A stretch of 64,000 nucleotides of DNA from assembly GCF_015461845.1 (NCBI RefSeq), contig NZ_JACOPW010000001.1:868001-932000 (forward strand). The letters run 5' to 3'. Origin of the DNA: Pseudomonas mucoides. GTDB taxonomy: Bacteria; Pseudomonadota; Gammaproteobacteria; Pseudomonadales; Pseudomonadaceae. This document shows positions 18,450 through 26,931 of the stretch, in pieces. The notes beneath the pieces were generated by a model. That model was not told where the DNA came from, did not search any database, and saw nothing but the letters and a program-made list of their open reading frames with translations. Within the stretch, counting starts at the first letter, position 1. Each line of letters opens with the position of its first letter. Both the position numbers and the translations under genes were made by a program.

Positions 18450-19016
18450 ATGCGCCTGTTTCGTTCACTGACCCTGCTGATAACGCTGGTCGCACCCACG
18501 GCGTTTGCCGATGATCTGTATCAGATTGAAATGATCCTGGTCCGGCAAAACGCCGTACCCGCTATCATCAGCCGCGCCGCGCCAGAAGACTGGGCTGCCG
18601 GGGCGCAACCCATCAGCAAGGACAGTTTGCGTACGCCGAACCTGAATAACGAAGTGCAAAAACTCAGGGCCAGTGCTGACTACACCGTGTTGCTGCACAA
18701 AGCCTGGCAACAAACCCTCGGGGAACAAGCCAGCAAAGTGGCGATCAGCGATGGCAAGGATCAGTATGGTCAGTTCCCGATCGAGGGCACGTTGAACCTG
18801 AAACTGGGGCGCTTCACTGACGTTGATGCCGACTTCTGGGTCAACCAGATCGACGGCAATGGTATGGTCACCGCCAGCGAACGCCTCAAGCAAGAAAGCC
18901 ACACCAAGAACGGCCTGCTGAACTTCCTCGACAACGGCCACCTCGGCCTGCTGATCAAGATCACCTCGCTCACCGCCCCTGCGCCTCGGCCAGTCCCCGA
19001 TGAAATACCGGACTGA
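18450..19016 (+). CDS. CsiV-like periplasmic protein
   Basis: 188-residue exported protein. The signal peptide MRLFRSLTLLITLVAPTAFA is cleaved before DDLYQIEMILVRQ. The mature part matches the CsiV family (peptidoglycan-associated, needed for cell-shape integrity in Vibrio); the signature is the early YQIEMILVRQN strand and the later GTLNLKLGRFTDVDADFWVN. The ATG at 18450 (SD GAAGGA) is chosen over the earlier in-frame start inside mfd. It directly follows mfd, as PA3003 does in PAO1. The specific role in Pseudomonas is not established by the sequence. Confidence 0.78.
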   Translation: MRLFRSLTLLITLVAPTAFADDLYQIEMILVRQNAVPAIISRAAPEDWAAGAQPISKDSLRTPNLNNEVQKLRASADYTVLLHKAWQQTLGEQASKVAISDGKDQYGQFPIEGTLNLKLGRFTDVDADFWVNQIDGNGMVTASERLKQESHTKNGLLNFLDNGHLGLLIKITSLTAPAPRPVPDEIPD

Positions 19017-19027
19017 TTGAAGTCCCT

Positions 19028-21721
19028 ATGCCCTCGACCCTGAGTAAACCCCTGGCACCTTCCTGGGTCAGCCGATTCAAAGAACAGAGCCTGGAGCGTG
19101 GCCGCCGCTACGCGCTGGAGAATCGTGTCAGGATCGTCGAGGTCGGAGACGCCACGATCACTGCGGCGTGCGAAGGCTCTGGCGGTAATGTGTACCGTCA
19201 GACCATTCGCCTGCGCGAGTCAGCCAAAGCCACCTTGCTGATGGTCGATGCCACCTGCACCTGCCCGGTTCACAGCAACTGCAAACATTGCGCGGCGGTG
19301 TTGCTTAAAGTCCAGGAAACACTGGCCTACCCCGCAGCTGCCCAAGACGCCGACCTGCTGGAAAAACTTCAGGCCGTGCTGGAAAACCGCGGACCGAAAG
19401 CGCCTCCGCAAGTGCTTGTGGATAACGTGCAACCGGTGCCTCGCCTGTGGCTGGCGAGTGTCGAGTTCAGTGCTTTCGAACCACGCAACGGCAAAATGCA
19501 GCGTTACATTCAGCATCGCGCCGCCCTGTCGTTCAGCTATCTGGATGAGTACGTTGCCGGGCAGAAGAACACTGACATCCTGATCCGCCAGGAAACCCAG
19601 ACGCTGCGGATAAAACGCCACCCGGATGTGGAACAAACCTACAGGGAACAGCTGCGAATCCTCGGCTTCAAAATCGCCACCCGGCAAAGCAAGGCCTTGC
19701 CGGAAAGTGCCGGTGAGCTCTACGAGATGGTCAACGACAGCGCCTGGCTGACGTTCACGCTCAACGAGTTGCCGAAGCTGCGCACTCAGGGCTGGGAGTT
19801 GCAGATCGATGAGGATTTCGGTTTCGACCTGACCGCTGTGGACGACTGGTACGCCACCGTCGAGCAAGCACCGGAGCGCGACTGGTTTGATCTGGAGTTG
19901 GGGATCATTGTTAACGGTGAGCGCCTGAGTTTGCTGCCGATCCTGTTGAATCTGATGCGCTCGCACACTGAAATCCTCAACCCGGAGCGCCTCGCACGAC
20001 GTCGCGACGACGAGCTGATTCTGGTGAACATCCCCAATCGGCCGAACTCCGAACACGGTCCGCTGCAAGTTGCCCTGCCCTTCGGCCGCTTGAAACCAGT
20101 GTTGGCGACGCTCGGCGAGTTCTATCTGCAGGAGCCCGGCGAAACCACCCTACGTTTGAGCAAGGCGGACGCCACGCGCTTGAATCCGCTGGAAGACTTG
20201 CCGCTGCTCTGGGAAGGCGGCGAACAGATCCGAACGTTTGCCCAACGCTTGCGCGACATCAAGGACTACACCGCCACTGCACCAGAAGGTTTGAACGCGA
20301 CGTTGCGTCCTTATCAGCTGGAAGGTTTGAGCTGGATGCAGTCGCTACGGCAATTGGAAGTCGGCGGGATTCTCGCGGACGACATGGGCCTGGGCAAAAC
20401 CCTACAAACCCTGGCGCATGTTCTCACTGAAAAAGCGGCTGGACGCCTCGATCGGCCCTGCATGGTGGTGATGCCCACCAGCCTGATCCCGAACTGGCTC
20501 GACGAAGCGGCGCACTTCACGCCGCAACTCAAAGTGCTGGCACTGTACGGTGCCAGTCGCAAAAAGCATTTCGACCAGTTGGCTGACTACGACCTGATCC
20601 TGACCACGTATGCGTTGCTGCCCAAGGACGTCGAACGCCTGGCCGCGCAGCCGTTGCACGTGCTGGTGCTGGATGAAGCCCAGTACATCAAGAACCCCAA
20701 TAGCAAGGCGGCCCAGGCAGCCCGCGAGCTGAACGCACGCCAGCGTTTGTGCCTGAGCGGCACACCGCTGGAAAACCACCTCGGCGAGCTGTGGTCGCTG
20801 TTCCACTTCTTGCTGCCCGGTTGGCTGGGCGACGTGAAAAGCTTCAACCGCGATTACCGGGTGCCGATTGAAAAGCGTGCCAGTGAAGTCAGACTTCAGC
20901 ACCTCAATGGCCGGATCAAACCGTTCCTTTTGCGTAGGACCAAGGAACAGGTCGCGACGGAATTACCGCCGAAGACCGAGATCATTCACTGGGTCGAACT
21001 CAACGAAGCCCAGCGCGATGTGTATGAAACCATGCGCCTGGCGATGGACAAGAAAGTCCGCGACGAGATCACCCGCAAAGGGGTGGCGCGCAGCCAGATC
21101 ATCATTCTGGAGGCGCTGCTGAAACTGCGTCAGGTGTGCTGTGATTTACGCCTGGTCAACGATGCCGTACTGCCGACGCGTGGCAGCACATCAGGCAAGC
21201 TCGACAGCCTGATGGAAATGCTTGATGAATTGTTTGAAGAAGGTCGACGGATTCTGTTGTTCTCGCAGTTCACGTCGATGCTGGCGCTTATCGAAGTCGA
21301 ACTGAAGAAACGCGGCGTCGAGTATGCACTGCTGACGGGACAAACCCGCGACCGACGCGCACCCGTGAAGGACTTTCAGAGCGGCAAGCGTCAGATTTTT
21401 CTGATCAGCCTGAAGGCTGGTGGTGTTGGCTTGAACCTGACCGAAGCGGATACGGTGATCCACTACGATCCGTGGTGGAACCCGGCGACGGAAAATCAGG
21501 CGACTGACCGGGCGTATCGTATCGGCCAGGAGAAACCGGTATTCGTCTACAAGATGATTGCCCGAGGCACGGTGGAAGAGAAGATTCAGCATCTGCAGAA
21601 AGAAAAATCCGACCTGGCGGCTGGCGTACTGGATGGACGCAAGACCGGGGACTGGAAGTTGCAGAGTGATGATATTGAAGCGTTGTTTGCGCCGTTGCCG
21701 GATAAGCTCGAAAAGCGCTGA
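19028..21721 (+). CDS. SWIM zinc finger / SNF2-type DEAD/DEAH-box helicase
   Basis: 897-residue Swi2/Snf2 ATPase. A SWIM zinc motif near residues 73-95 (CTCPVHSNCKHCAAVLL) is followed by a bacterial SNF2-associated region. The helicase core has motif I DDMGLGKTLQTLAH (about 450), motif II LDEAQYIKNP (about 553), LSGTPLENHLGELW (III) and the C-terminal block HYDPWWNPATENQATDRAYRIGQ (V-VI). Such proteins translocate on double-stranded DNA and remodel protein-DNA complexes; the bacterial ones are poorly characterised. It starts 11 bases after the CsiV-like gene, so it may share the mfd transcript. It is not between these neighbours in PAO1 as I recall it. Confidence 0.86.
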   Translation: MPSTLSKPLAPSWVSRFKEQSLERGRRYALENRVRIVEVGDATITAACEGSGGNVYRQTIRLRESAKATLLMVDATCTCPVHSNCKHCAAVLLKVQETLAYPAAAQDADLLEKLQAVLENRGPKAPPQVLVDNVQPVPRLWLASVEFSAFEPRNGKMQRYIQHRAALSFSYLDEYVAGQKNTDILIRQETQTLRIKRHPDVEQTYREQLRILGFKIATRQSKALPESAGELYEMVNDSAWLTFTLNELPKLRTQGWELQIDEDFGFDLTAVDDWYATVEQAPERDWFDLELGIIVNGERLSLLPILLNLMRSHTEILNPERLARRRDDELILVNIPNRPNSEHGPLQVALPFGRLKPVLATLGEFYLQEPGETTLRLSKADATRLNPLEDLPLLWEGGEQIRTFAQRLRDIKDYTATAPEGLNATLRPYQLEGLSWMQSLRQLEVGGILADDMGLGKTLQTLAHVLTEKAAGRLDRPCMVVMPTSLIPNWLDEAAHFTPQLKVLALYGASRKKHFDQLADYDLILTTYALLPKDVERLAAQPLHVLVLDEAQYIKNPNSKAAQAARELNARQRLCLSGTPLENHLGELWSLFHFLLPGWLGDVKSFNRDYRVPIEKRASEVRLQHLNGRIKPFLLRRTKEQVATELPPKTEIIHWVELNEAQRDVYETMRLAMDKKVRDEITRKGVARSQIIILEALLKLRQVCCDLRLVNDAVLPTRGSTSGKLDSLMEMLDELFEEGRRILLFSQFTSMLALIEVELKKRGVEYALLTGQTRDRRAPVKDFQSGKRQIFLISLKAGGVGLNLTEADTVIHYDPWWNPATENQATDRAYRIGQEKPVFVYKMIARGTVEEKIQHLQKEKSDLAAGVLDGRKTGDWKLQSDDIEALFAPLPDKLEKR

Positions 21722-21743
21722 AATTTGCGTTGCCGGTTTCATA

Positions 21744-21813
21744 GCCATCGCGGGCAAGCCACGCTCCCACAGGAAATCACTGAATCTGTGGGAGCGCGGC
21801 TTGCCCGCGATGG
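21744..21813. repeat. REPIN (inverted REP pair)
   Basis: GCCATCGCGGGCAAGCCACG at 21744 and its inverted copy ending GGCTTGCCCGCGATGG at 21813, separated by a 12-base spacer. It lies between the convergent helicase and mtnP genes. Confidence 0.85.
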
Positions 21814-21837
21814 AGTCAACTCGGTGTAAAGGCTGAC

Positions 21838-22587
<750 letters not shown>

Positions 22588-23598
22588 TTATTCAATCAGT
22601 TGAGCGTCTTTGAGCGCACCGACAGCCGCCAGCCAGCGCGGGTTCTGCCGGTATTCGGTATTGGCGTAGGACTGGCCGCGCATCCGCGCAATTCGCTCCG
22701 ACGGCTTGACCTTCAGGCGCTGGGCAGCGCTCAGCGCCAATTCCGCAGCGGCGCGGTCGTTGCAAACCAAGCCCATGTCGCAGCCAGCGGTTAACGCAGC
22801 TTCGATACGGCTGGCGGCATCGCCCACCACATGGGCGCCGGCCATCGACAGGTCGTCGCTGAAGATCACGCCATCGAATTGCAACTCGCCGCGCAGGATG
22901 TCCTGCAACCAGCGCCGGGAGAAGCCGGCAGGCTGGGAGTCGACTTGTGGATAAATCACGTGAGCCGGCATGACAGCGGCCAATTGCTTGCTCAGTTTGG
23001 CGAACGGCACCAGGTCATTGGCGCGAATCTCGTCGAGGCTGCGCTCATCATTCGGAATGGCGACGTGGGAATCAGCTTCGGCCCAGCCATGACCGGGAAA
23101 ATGCTTGCCGGTGGCCGCCATGCCGGCGCTGTTCATGCCGCGGATGAATGCGCCGGCCAAAAGTGCTGCGCGCTCGGGATCACCTTCAAATGAACGGGTG
23201 CCGACGACGGCACTGCGTTGATAATCCAGATCCAGCACCGGGGCAAAACTCAGGTCGAGGCCGACGGCCAGCACTTCGGTGGCCATGATCCAGCCACATT
23301 GCTCGGCCAGGTATTCAGCGTTCGGATTGTCGGCGATGGCACGCATGGCTGGCAGGCGCACGAAACCTTGGCGCAAACGCTGAACGCGGCCGCCCTCCTG
23401 ATCCACCGCCAGCAACAGATCGGGACGAATGGCACGAATCGCGGCGCTCAACTCGCGCACCTGGCGCGGAGTTTCGATGTTACGAGCGAAAATGATCAGG
23501 CCGCCCACTTCGGGCTGGCGCAACAATTGGCGATCTTCAGCCGTCAGCCAGGTACCGGCGACGTCCACCATCAACGAGCCTTGCAGGCCAGCAGTCAT
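22588..23598 (-). CDS. nagZ: Beta-N-acetylhexosaminidase NagZ
   Basis: 336-residue cytoplasmic GH3 glycosidase of peptidoglycan recycling. It removes GlcNAc from anhydromuropeptides, giving the AmpR-activating species in Pseudomonas. Visible: LLAVDQEGGRVQRLR (substrate-binding Asp), KHFPGHGWAEADSHVAIP with the catalytic His of the GH3 His/Asp dyad (about 167-184), and GVIFSDDLSMAGA with the Asp nucleophile (about 239-251). The length is usual. Its ATG overlaps the stop of a 37-codon upstream ORF (ATGA), suggesting translational coupling. Confidence 0.94.
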   Translation of the reverse strand: MTAGLQGSLMVDVAGTWLTAEDRQLLRQPEVGGLIIFARNIETPRQVRELSAAIRAIRPDLLLAVDQEGGRVQRLRQGFVRLPAMRAIADNPNAEYLAEQCGWIMATEVLAVGLDLSFAPVLDLDYQRSAVVGTRSFEGDPERAALLAGAFIRGMNSAGMAATGKHFPGHGWAEADSHVAIPNDERSLDEIRANDLVPFAKLSKQLAAVMPAHVIYPQVDSQPAGFSRRWLQDILRGELQFDGVIFSDDLSMAGAHVVGDAASRIEAALTAGCDMGLVCNDRAAAELALSAAQRLKVKPSERIARMRGQSYANTEYRQNPRWLAAVGALKDAQLIE

Positions 23599-23708
23599 AG
23601 AGATTCCTTGATAACGAGAAACCCGGCCCGCACGTATTCGCCGCCATGGGCGATGCCCGGCAGGTCGGCGATACGAATGGGGAACGGGTTCAGAACGAGA
23701 GTCGGCAT
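23595..23708 (-). CDS. Possible 37-residue small protein, coupled to nagZ
   Basis: An ATG at 23708 opens a 37-codon frame (MPTLVLNPFPIRIADLPGIA, then about 17 residues ending KESL) whose TGA overlaps the nagZ ATG. The codons use mostly C or G in third position like the surrounding genes, and it fills the whole psrA-nagZ gap. No clear ribosome site precedes it. Either a real small coupled protein or a leader; no family recognised. Confidence 0.35.
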   Translation of the reverse strand: MPTLVLNPFPIRIADLPGIAHGGEYVRAGFLVIKESL

Positions 23709-23756
23709 GGGCGGCTAGCTTAGCGGATGTCAGCTGCCGCGCCCACCCGTGTGCGG

Positions 23757-24464
23757 TTAAACCTTGGCGCCAGCCGGGACTGATTTGCTACGTGGACGCA
23801 GCTGAGCGGTGGCCATGGCGGTGTCGGTCACGCCGGTTTCCGCACGCATGCCTGCGGCCAGGAACGGCACCATCAGGCGCATCACTTGCTCAATGGAGGT
23901 GTTGACGCCGAAATCGGTCTCGGCAATCGCGCGCAAGGCCTTGATCCCCGACATGCTGAACGCCGCAGCGCCGAGCATGAAGTGCACGCGCCAGAACAGT
24001 TCGATCGGCGGAATGCGCGGCGCGGCTTCGTTGACCAGCATCATGTAGCGGCGGAACACCTTGCCGTACATGTCTTCCAGGTAACGGCGCAAGTGGCCTT
24101 GGCTCTGACTGAATGCCAGACCCAACAGACGCATGAAGATAGAGAGATCGTTGCCGCTGCGTGGCTGTACCACCAGGGCTTGCTCGACGAGGATTTCCAG
24201 CAGTTCTTCGAGGGTCGGCTTGTTTTCAGGCTTGGCCTGACGCCGCTCCAGCTCTTTATCAAGGCTCAGGCAGAACGGTCCGAGGAAGCGCGAAAAGACC
24301 GCCTGGATCAGCGCCTTCTTGGAGCCGAAGTGATAGTTCACCGCCGCCAGATTGACACCGGCCTTGCTGGTGATCAGACGCAATGAGGTTTCAGCGAAAC
24401 CTTTTTCCGCGAACAACTGCTCGGCAGCATCAAGAATGCGTTCAACGGTTTCCGACTGGGCCAT
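23757..24464 (-). CDS. psrA: TetR-family fatty-acid-responsive regulator PsrA
   Basis: 235-residue TetR-type regulator. The helix-turn-helix (about 25-48) reads TSLRLITSKAGVNLAAVNYHFGSKKALIQ, followed by an all-helical ligand domain. PsrA of Pseudomonas senses long-chain fatty acids, represses itself and beta-oxidation genes such as fadBA, and activates rpoS. The ATG at 24464 has GGAG 6 bases upstream; an in-frame GTG-side extension to 24482 is less likely. Two overlapping PsrA-type palindromes lie just upstream of the start, and the nearby fadBA operon in this window fits the known regulon. Confidence 0.92.
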   Translation of the reverse strand: MAQSETVERILDAAEQLFAEKGFAETSLRLITSKAGVNLAAVNYHFGSKKALIQAVFSRFLGPFCLSLDKELERRQAKPENKPTLEELLEILVEQALVVQPRSGNDLSIFMRLLGLAFSQSQGHLRRYLEDMYGKVFRRYMMLVNEAAPRIPPIELFWRVHFMLGAAAFSMSGIKALRAIAETDFGVNTSIEQVMRLMVPFLAAGMRAETGVTDTAMATAQLRPRSKSVPAGAKV

Positions 24465-24479
24465 GGCTACTCCGCCTGA

Positions 24480-24506
24480 CAAACACTTGTTTGAAACATA
24501 CGTTTC
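24480..24506. promoter_or_regulatory. Double PsrA operator
   Basis: CAAACACTTGTTTG (24480-24493) and GAAACATACGTTTC (24493-24506) are two palindromes sharing one base. Both fit the published PsrA pattern (G/C)AAAC-N(2-4)-GTTT(G/C), with N4. They lie 16 bases upstream of the psrA ATG, as expected for autorepression. Confidence 0.85.
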
Positions 24507-24648
24507 AGCCTGTGTATTGTCAAGCTTGGCCGTTCGTTTTGGGAATGGTCGGTCAGCTATTTAACCATACAACGGCAAAGCTTCAATCAGCGGGTCGCTC
24601 GACCGTCCGGCGGTCGATAAAAAAAGGGGCATTGCCAAGACGCTTCCA

Positions 24649-24664
24649 CTGTATATAATCCCAG
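24649..24664 (+). promoter_or_regulatory. LexA box 1 (SOS box)
   Basis: CTGTATATAATCCCAG fits CTG-N10-CAG, 30 bases before the lexA ATG. It overlaps likely promoter sequence. Confidence 0.85.
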
Positions 24665-24667
24665 TCA

Positions 24668-24683
24668 CTGTATAAAAAGACAG
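24668..24683 (+). promoter_or_regulatory. LexA box 2 (SOS box)
   Basis: CTGTATAAAAAGACAG fits CTGT-N8-ACAG and lies 19 bases after the start of box 1. Two tandem boxes imply tight autoregulation of lexA-sulA. Confidence 0.9.
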
Positions 24684-24693
24684 AGCGACCAAA

Positions 24694-25302
24694 ATGCTAA
24701 AGCTGACGCCACGCCAAGCAGAGATTCTGGCCTTCATCAAACGCTGCCTCGAAGACAACGGCTACCCGCCGACTCGCGCGGAAATCGCTCAGGAACTGGG
24801 CTTCAAATCACCCAACGCAGCGGAAGAACACCTTAAGGCACTGGCCCGCAAAGGCGCCATCGAGATGACCCCGGGCGCTTCCCGTGGCATTCGTATTCCA
24901 GGTTTCGAAGCCAAGGCTGATGAATCCACCCTGCCGATCATTGGTCGAGTGGCTGCCGGCGCTCCCATTCTGGCCCAGCAGCACATCGAAGAGTCCTGCA
25001 ACATCAACCCTGCTTTCTTCCATCCGCGCGCCGACTATTTACTGCGCGTTCATGGCATGAGCATGAAGGATGTCGGTATTTTCGACGGCGACCTGCTGGC
25101 CGTACACACCACGCGTGAAGCCCGTAACGGCCAGATCGTGGTCGCACGTATCGGCGATGAAGTGACGGTCAAGCGCTTCAAGCGTGATGGCAGCAAGGTC
25201 TGGTTGATTGCCGAAAACCCTGAATTTGCCCCTATCGAAGTGAACCTGAAAGATCAGGAACTGGTGATTGAAGGCTTGAGTGTCGGCGTGATTCGCCGCT
25301 AA
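24694..25302 (+). CDS. lexA: SOS repressor LexA
   Basis: 202-residue repressor of the DNA damage response. The winged-helix N-domain (1-65) has [26 protein letters not shown]. The cleavage bond is Ala88-Gly89 in GRVAAGAP, and the serine peptidase dyad is Ser123 (VHGMSMKD) and Lys160 (EVTVKRFK), all at the classical spacing. RecA filaments trigger self-cleavage, relieving repression. Two SOS boxes sit directly upstream. sulA begins 10 bases downstream in the same operon. Confidence 0.97.
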   Translation: MLKLTPRQAEILAFIKRCLEDNGYPPTRAEIAQELGFKSPNAAEEHLKALARKGAIEMTPGASRGIRIPGFEAKADESTLPIIGRVAAGAPILAQQHIEESCNINPAFFHPRADYLLRVHGMSMKDVGIFDGDLLAVHTTREARNGQIVVARIGDEVTVKRFKRDGSKVWLIAENPEFAPIEVNLKDQELVIEGLSVGVIRR

Positions 25303-25312
25303 AGGAGGCTTT

Positions 25313-25786
25313 ATGCAGTTCCCACACACATCACAGCAAGCCCAACTGCCACTGTTCGAGGCATTCATGGCGCAACCCCTGGCGCCGATCCTGAAAGACG
25401 TGGTCGAGTCGCCGTGGAGCGCTGAGCCCGAAGTCTTCAGTGAGCTGTCGCTACGTGGTGCAGCGGGAAACTGCCTGAACCTTCTGGCACCGATTCTCAG
25501 GGAATTGAGCCAAGACCAGGACGCACGCTGGCTGACACTGATTGCCCCACCAGCGAGCCTGACCCAGGCCTGGCTGCGGGACGCCGGCCTCAATCGCGAA
25601 CGCATTCTGCTGCTGCAACCTCGCGGTACCCAAAGCGCTCAGCAGTTGACCTGCGAAGCCTTGCGCCTGGGCCGCAGCCACACAGTGGTCAGCTGGCTCA
25701 ACCCATTGAACACAACATCACGGCAACAGTTGATCAGCGCCGCCCGGACCGGGGACGCACAGAGCTTGAACATTCGATTGGGTTAA
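25313..25786 (+). CDS. sulA: SOS cell-division inhibitor SulA
   Basis: 157-residue RecA/SulA-fold protein that blocks FtsZ polymerisation during the SOS response. It has no Walker A motif, as expected; the core strands are WLTLIAPPASLTQAWLRDAGLNRERILLL and the later HTVVSWLNPL. It follows lexA by 10 bases with SD AAAGGAGG, so it is controlled by the two LexA boxes. This lexA-sulA pairing is typical of Pseudomonas and unlike E. coli. A hairpin (25819-25842, GGCTTCTC/GAGAAGCC) follows, without a T run. Confidence 0.93.
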   Translation: MQFPHTSQQAQLPLFEAFMAQPLAPILKDVVESPWSAEPEVFSELSLRGAAGNCLNLLAPILRELSQDQDARWLTLIAPPASLTQAWLRDAGLNRERILLLQPRGTQSAQQLTCEALRLGRSHTVVSWLNPLNTTSRQQLISAARTGDAQSLNIRLG

Positions 25787-25879
25787 CAGAGAAACAATGC
25801 GCACCTTGATCTGCGCAAGGCTTCTCCAAGGATAGAGAAGCCGACCTGTAGCGGTACCCGTAAAAACCGACGGGCGGGA

Positions 25880-26113
25880 TCAATGAAGGACGCGAGTTCC
25901 CTGATCCTTTTCAAATTCGCCTTCAACCAGGCGTCCCGCCATCTGAACGCCGACGCTCAACATCGCCTTGGCGACTTCCACGTACTGGCCTTGCAGGAAC
26001 GCCTTGGCATCCTCGGAGAAATCCAAAGTAACCAGAGAACCCTCGTCCTCGGCCCTGCGCAGCTCGATACGGCCGTCTGGTAACTCGACAATTTCTAGAA
26101 AGGACGTTGGCAT
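25880..26113 (-). CDS. Conserved hypothetical protein, 77 residues
   Basis: Small acidic protein starting MPTSFLEIVELPDGRIELRR. The pattern is a short beta-hairpin, then LDFSEDAKAFLQGQYVEVAKAMLSVGVQMAG as an amphipathic helix. The ATG at 26113 is used because the upstream in-frame part (to 26245) has no ribosome site and unusual composition. A gene of this kind sits at the same place in PAO1 (about PA3009), just past sulA. No function is known to me. Probably co-transcribed with the DUF6586-like gene upstream, with a gap of about 150 bases. Confidence 0.7.
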   Translation of the reverse strand: MPTSFLEIVELPDGRIELRRAEDEGSLVTLDFSEDAKAFLQGQYVEVAKAMLSVGVQMAGRLVEGEFEKDQGTRVLH

Positions 26114-26265
26114 AAAGGTCTGTTCTCCACGAAAGGCGGGGATTATATAGGCATCGGTCAGGCTTCGCTCAGCAAGTTGACCAGATGTCATGGCAATGAA
26201 ATATCTTTTTGCACTCATCCCTGAGCGGACACCCTGTCGGGGCATCCGTCTTTACGCTTAATCCT

Positions 26266-26790
26266 TCAGCACTCGTTCAATCCTTCGCGAAACCGGATCG
26301 CCAGACCTTTCAGGTTCTGACGCCAGCTTTCCAGCTCTTCCCGGCTCAATTCTTCAGGCGCCTCTTCTGCATCCAGGTTAACGGCCAGGATCAGCGGCTG
26401 AGTCACGTCGCCTTTAGGCTTGTGCGGCGCGCGCGGCGGTTGAAACAACGCCGCATGGGCCGCCAGCAATTTGGCCAACCAGGTTTCAGGGTTTTGCGCG
26501 AGCTCGACCATCTCCGCCATTTCAGGAATCGCGATGGCTTCGAGGACTTCGCGAGTCAGCAACAACTCAGCCCGAGGCGCATTGGCCTGTGGCAAGCGAT
26601 AGAACCCGGCGATTTCATGGCACAGCCCCAGCAAGGCACCGTACAGGTGAAACAACGCCGATTCGCGCCCCGCCTGGATCAGCGCCAGCGAGTTCATTGC
26701 CCGCCCCTCTTCTGCCTTGGTGAGCGCTTCCAGCGACAGGCCGGCGAAATAAATCTTCTGATTGGTACGGGTATAAAGTTCGTGGGCCAT
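26266..26790 (-). CDS. DUF6586-like conserved protein
   Basis: 174 residues starting MAHELYTRTNQKIYFAGLSL. Almost entirely helical, with no signal peptide or TM segment; the C-terminal ELSREELESWRQNLKGLAIRFREGLNEC is a charged helix. It matches a Pseudomonas-restricted family that I recall as DUF6586 (PA3010-like). The ATG at 26790 is preferred over 26805. It lies downstream of topA on the same strand, separated by the topA terminator. Function unknown. Confidence 0.72.
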   Translation of the reverse strand: MAHELYTRTNQKIYFAGLSLEALTKAEEGRAMNSLALIQAGRESALFHLYGALLGLCHEIAGFYRLPQANAPRAELLLTREVLEAIAIPEMAEMVELAQNPETWLAKLLAAHAALFQPPRAPHKPKGDVTQPLILAVNLDAEEAPEELSREELESWRQNLKGLAIRFREGLNEC

Positions 26791-26874
26791 GACGGCAGCC
26801 TCCACAACGAAATAATTGCTTCACGCAGGTCAGACAGTGTCGTGGATCACCCGCGGCGACCGCAAGCACAAAAC

Positions 26875-26918
26875 AAAAAGGCCGCATGAAAACCCGAGGG
26901 TTGTCATGCGGCCTTTTG
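26875..26918 (-). terminator. Rho-independent terminator after topA
   Basis: AAAAGGCCGCATGA / TCATGCGGCCTTTT with a loop of about 15 bases; A and T runs on both sides. Read on the minus strand it ends the topA message, 14 bases beyond the stop. Confidence 0.88.
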
Positions 26919-26931
26919 TGTACTGCTCTAT

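Noticed and set aside
16319..18499. 726-codon minus strand frame over mfd
   Set aside because: Antisense shadow of mfd; low-complexity Arg/Gln/His-rich translation, no domain or ribosome site.
25819..25842. Hairpin after sulA as a terminator
   Set aside because: The stem is perfect (GGCTTCTC/GAGAAGCC) but no T run follows, so it does not meet the form of an intrinsic terminator.
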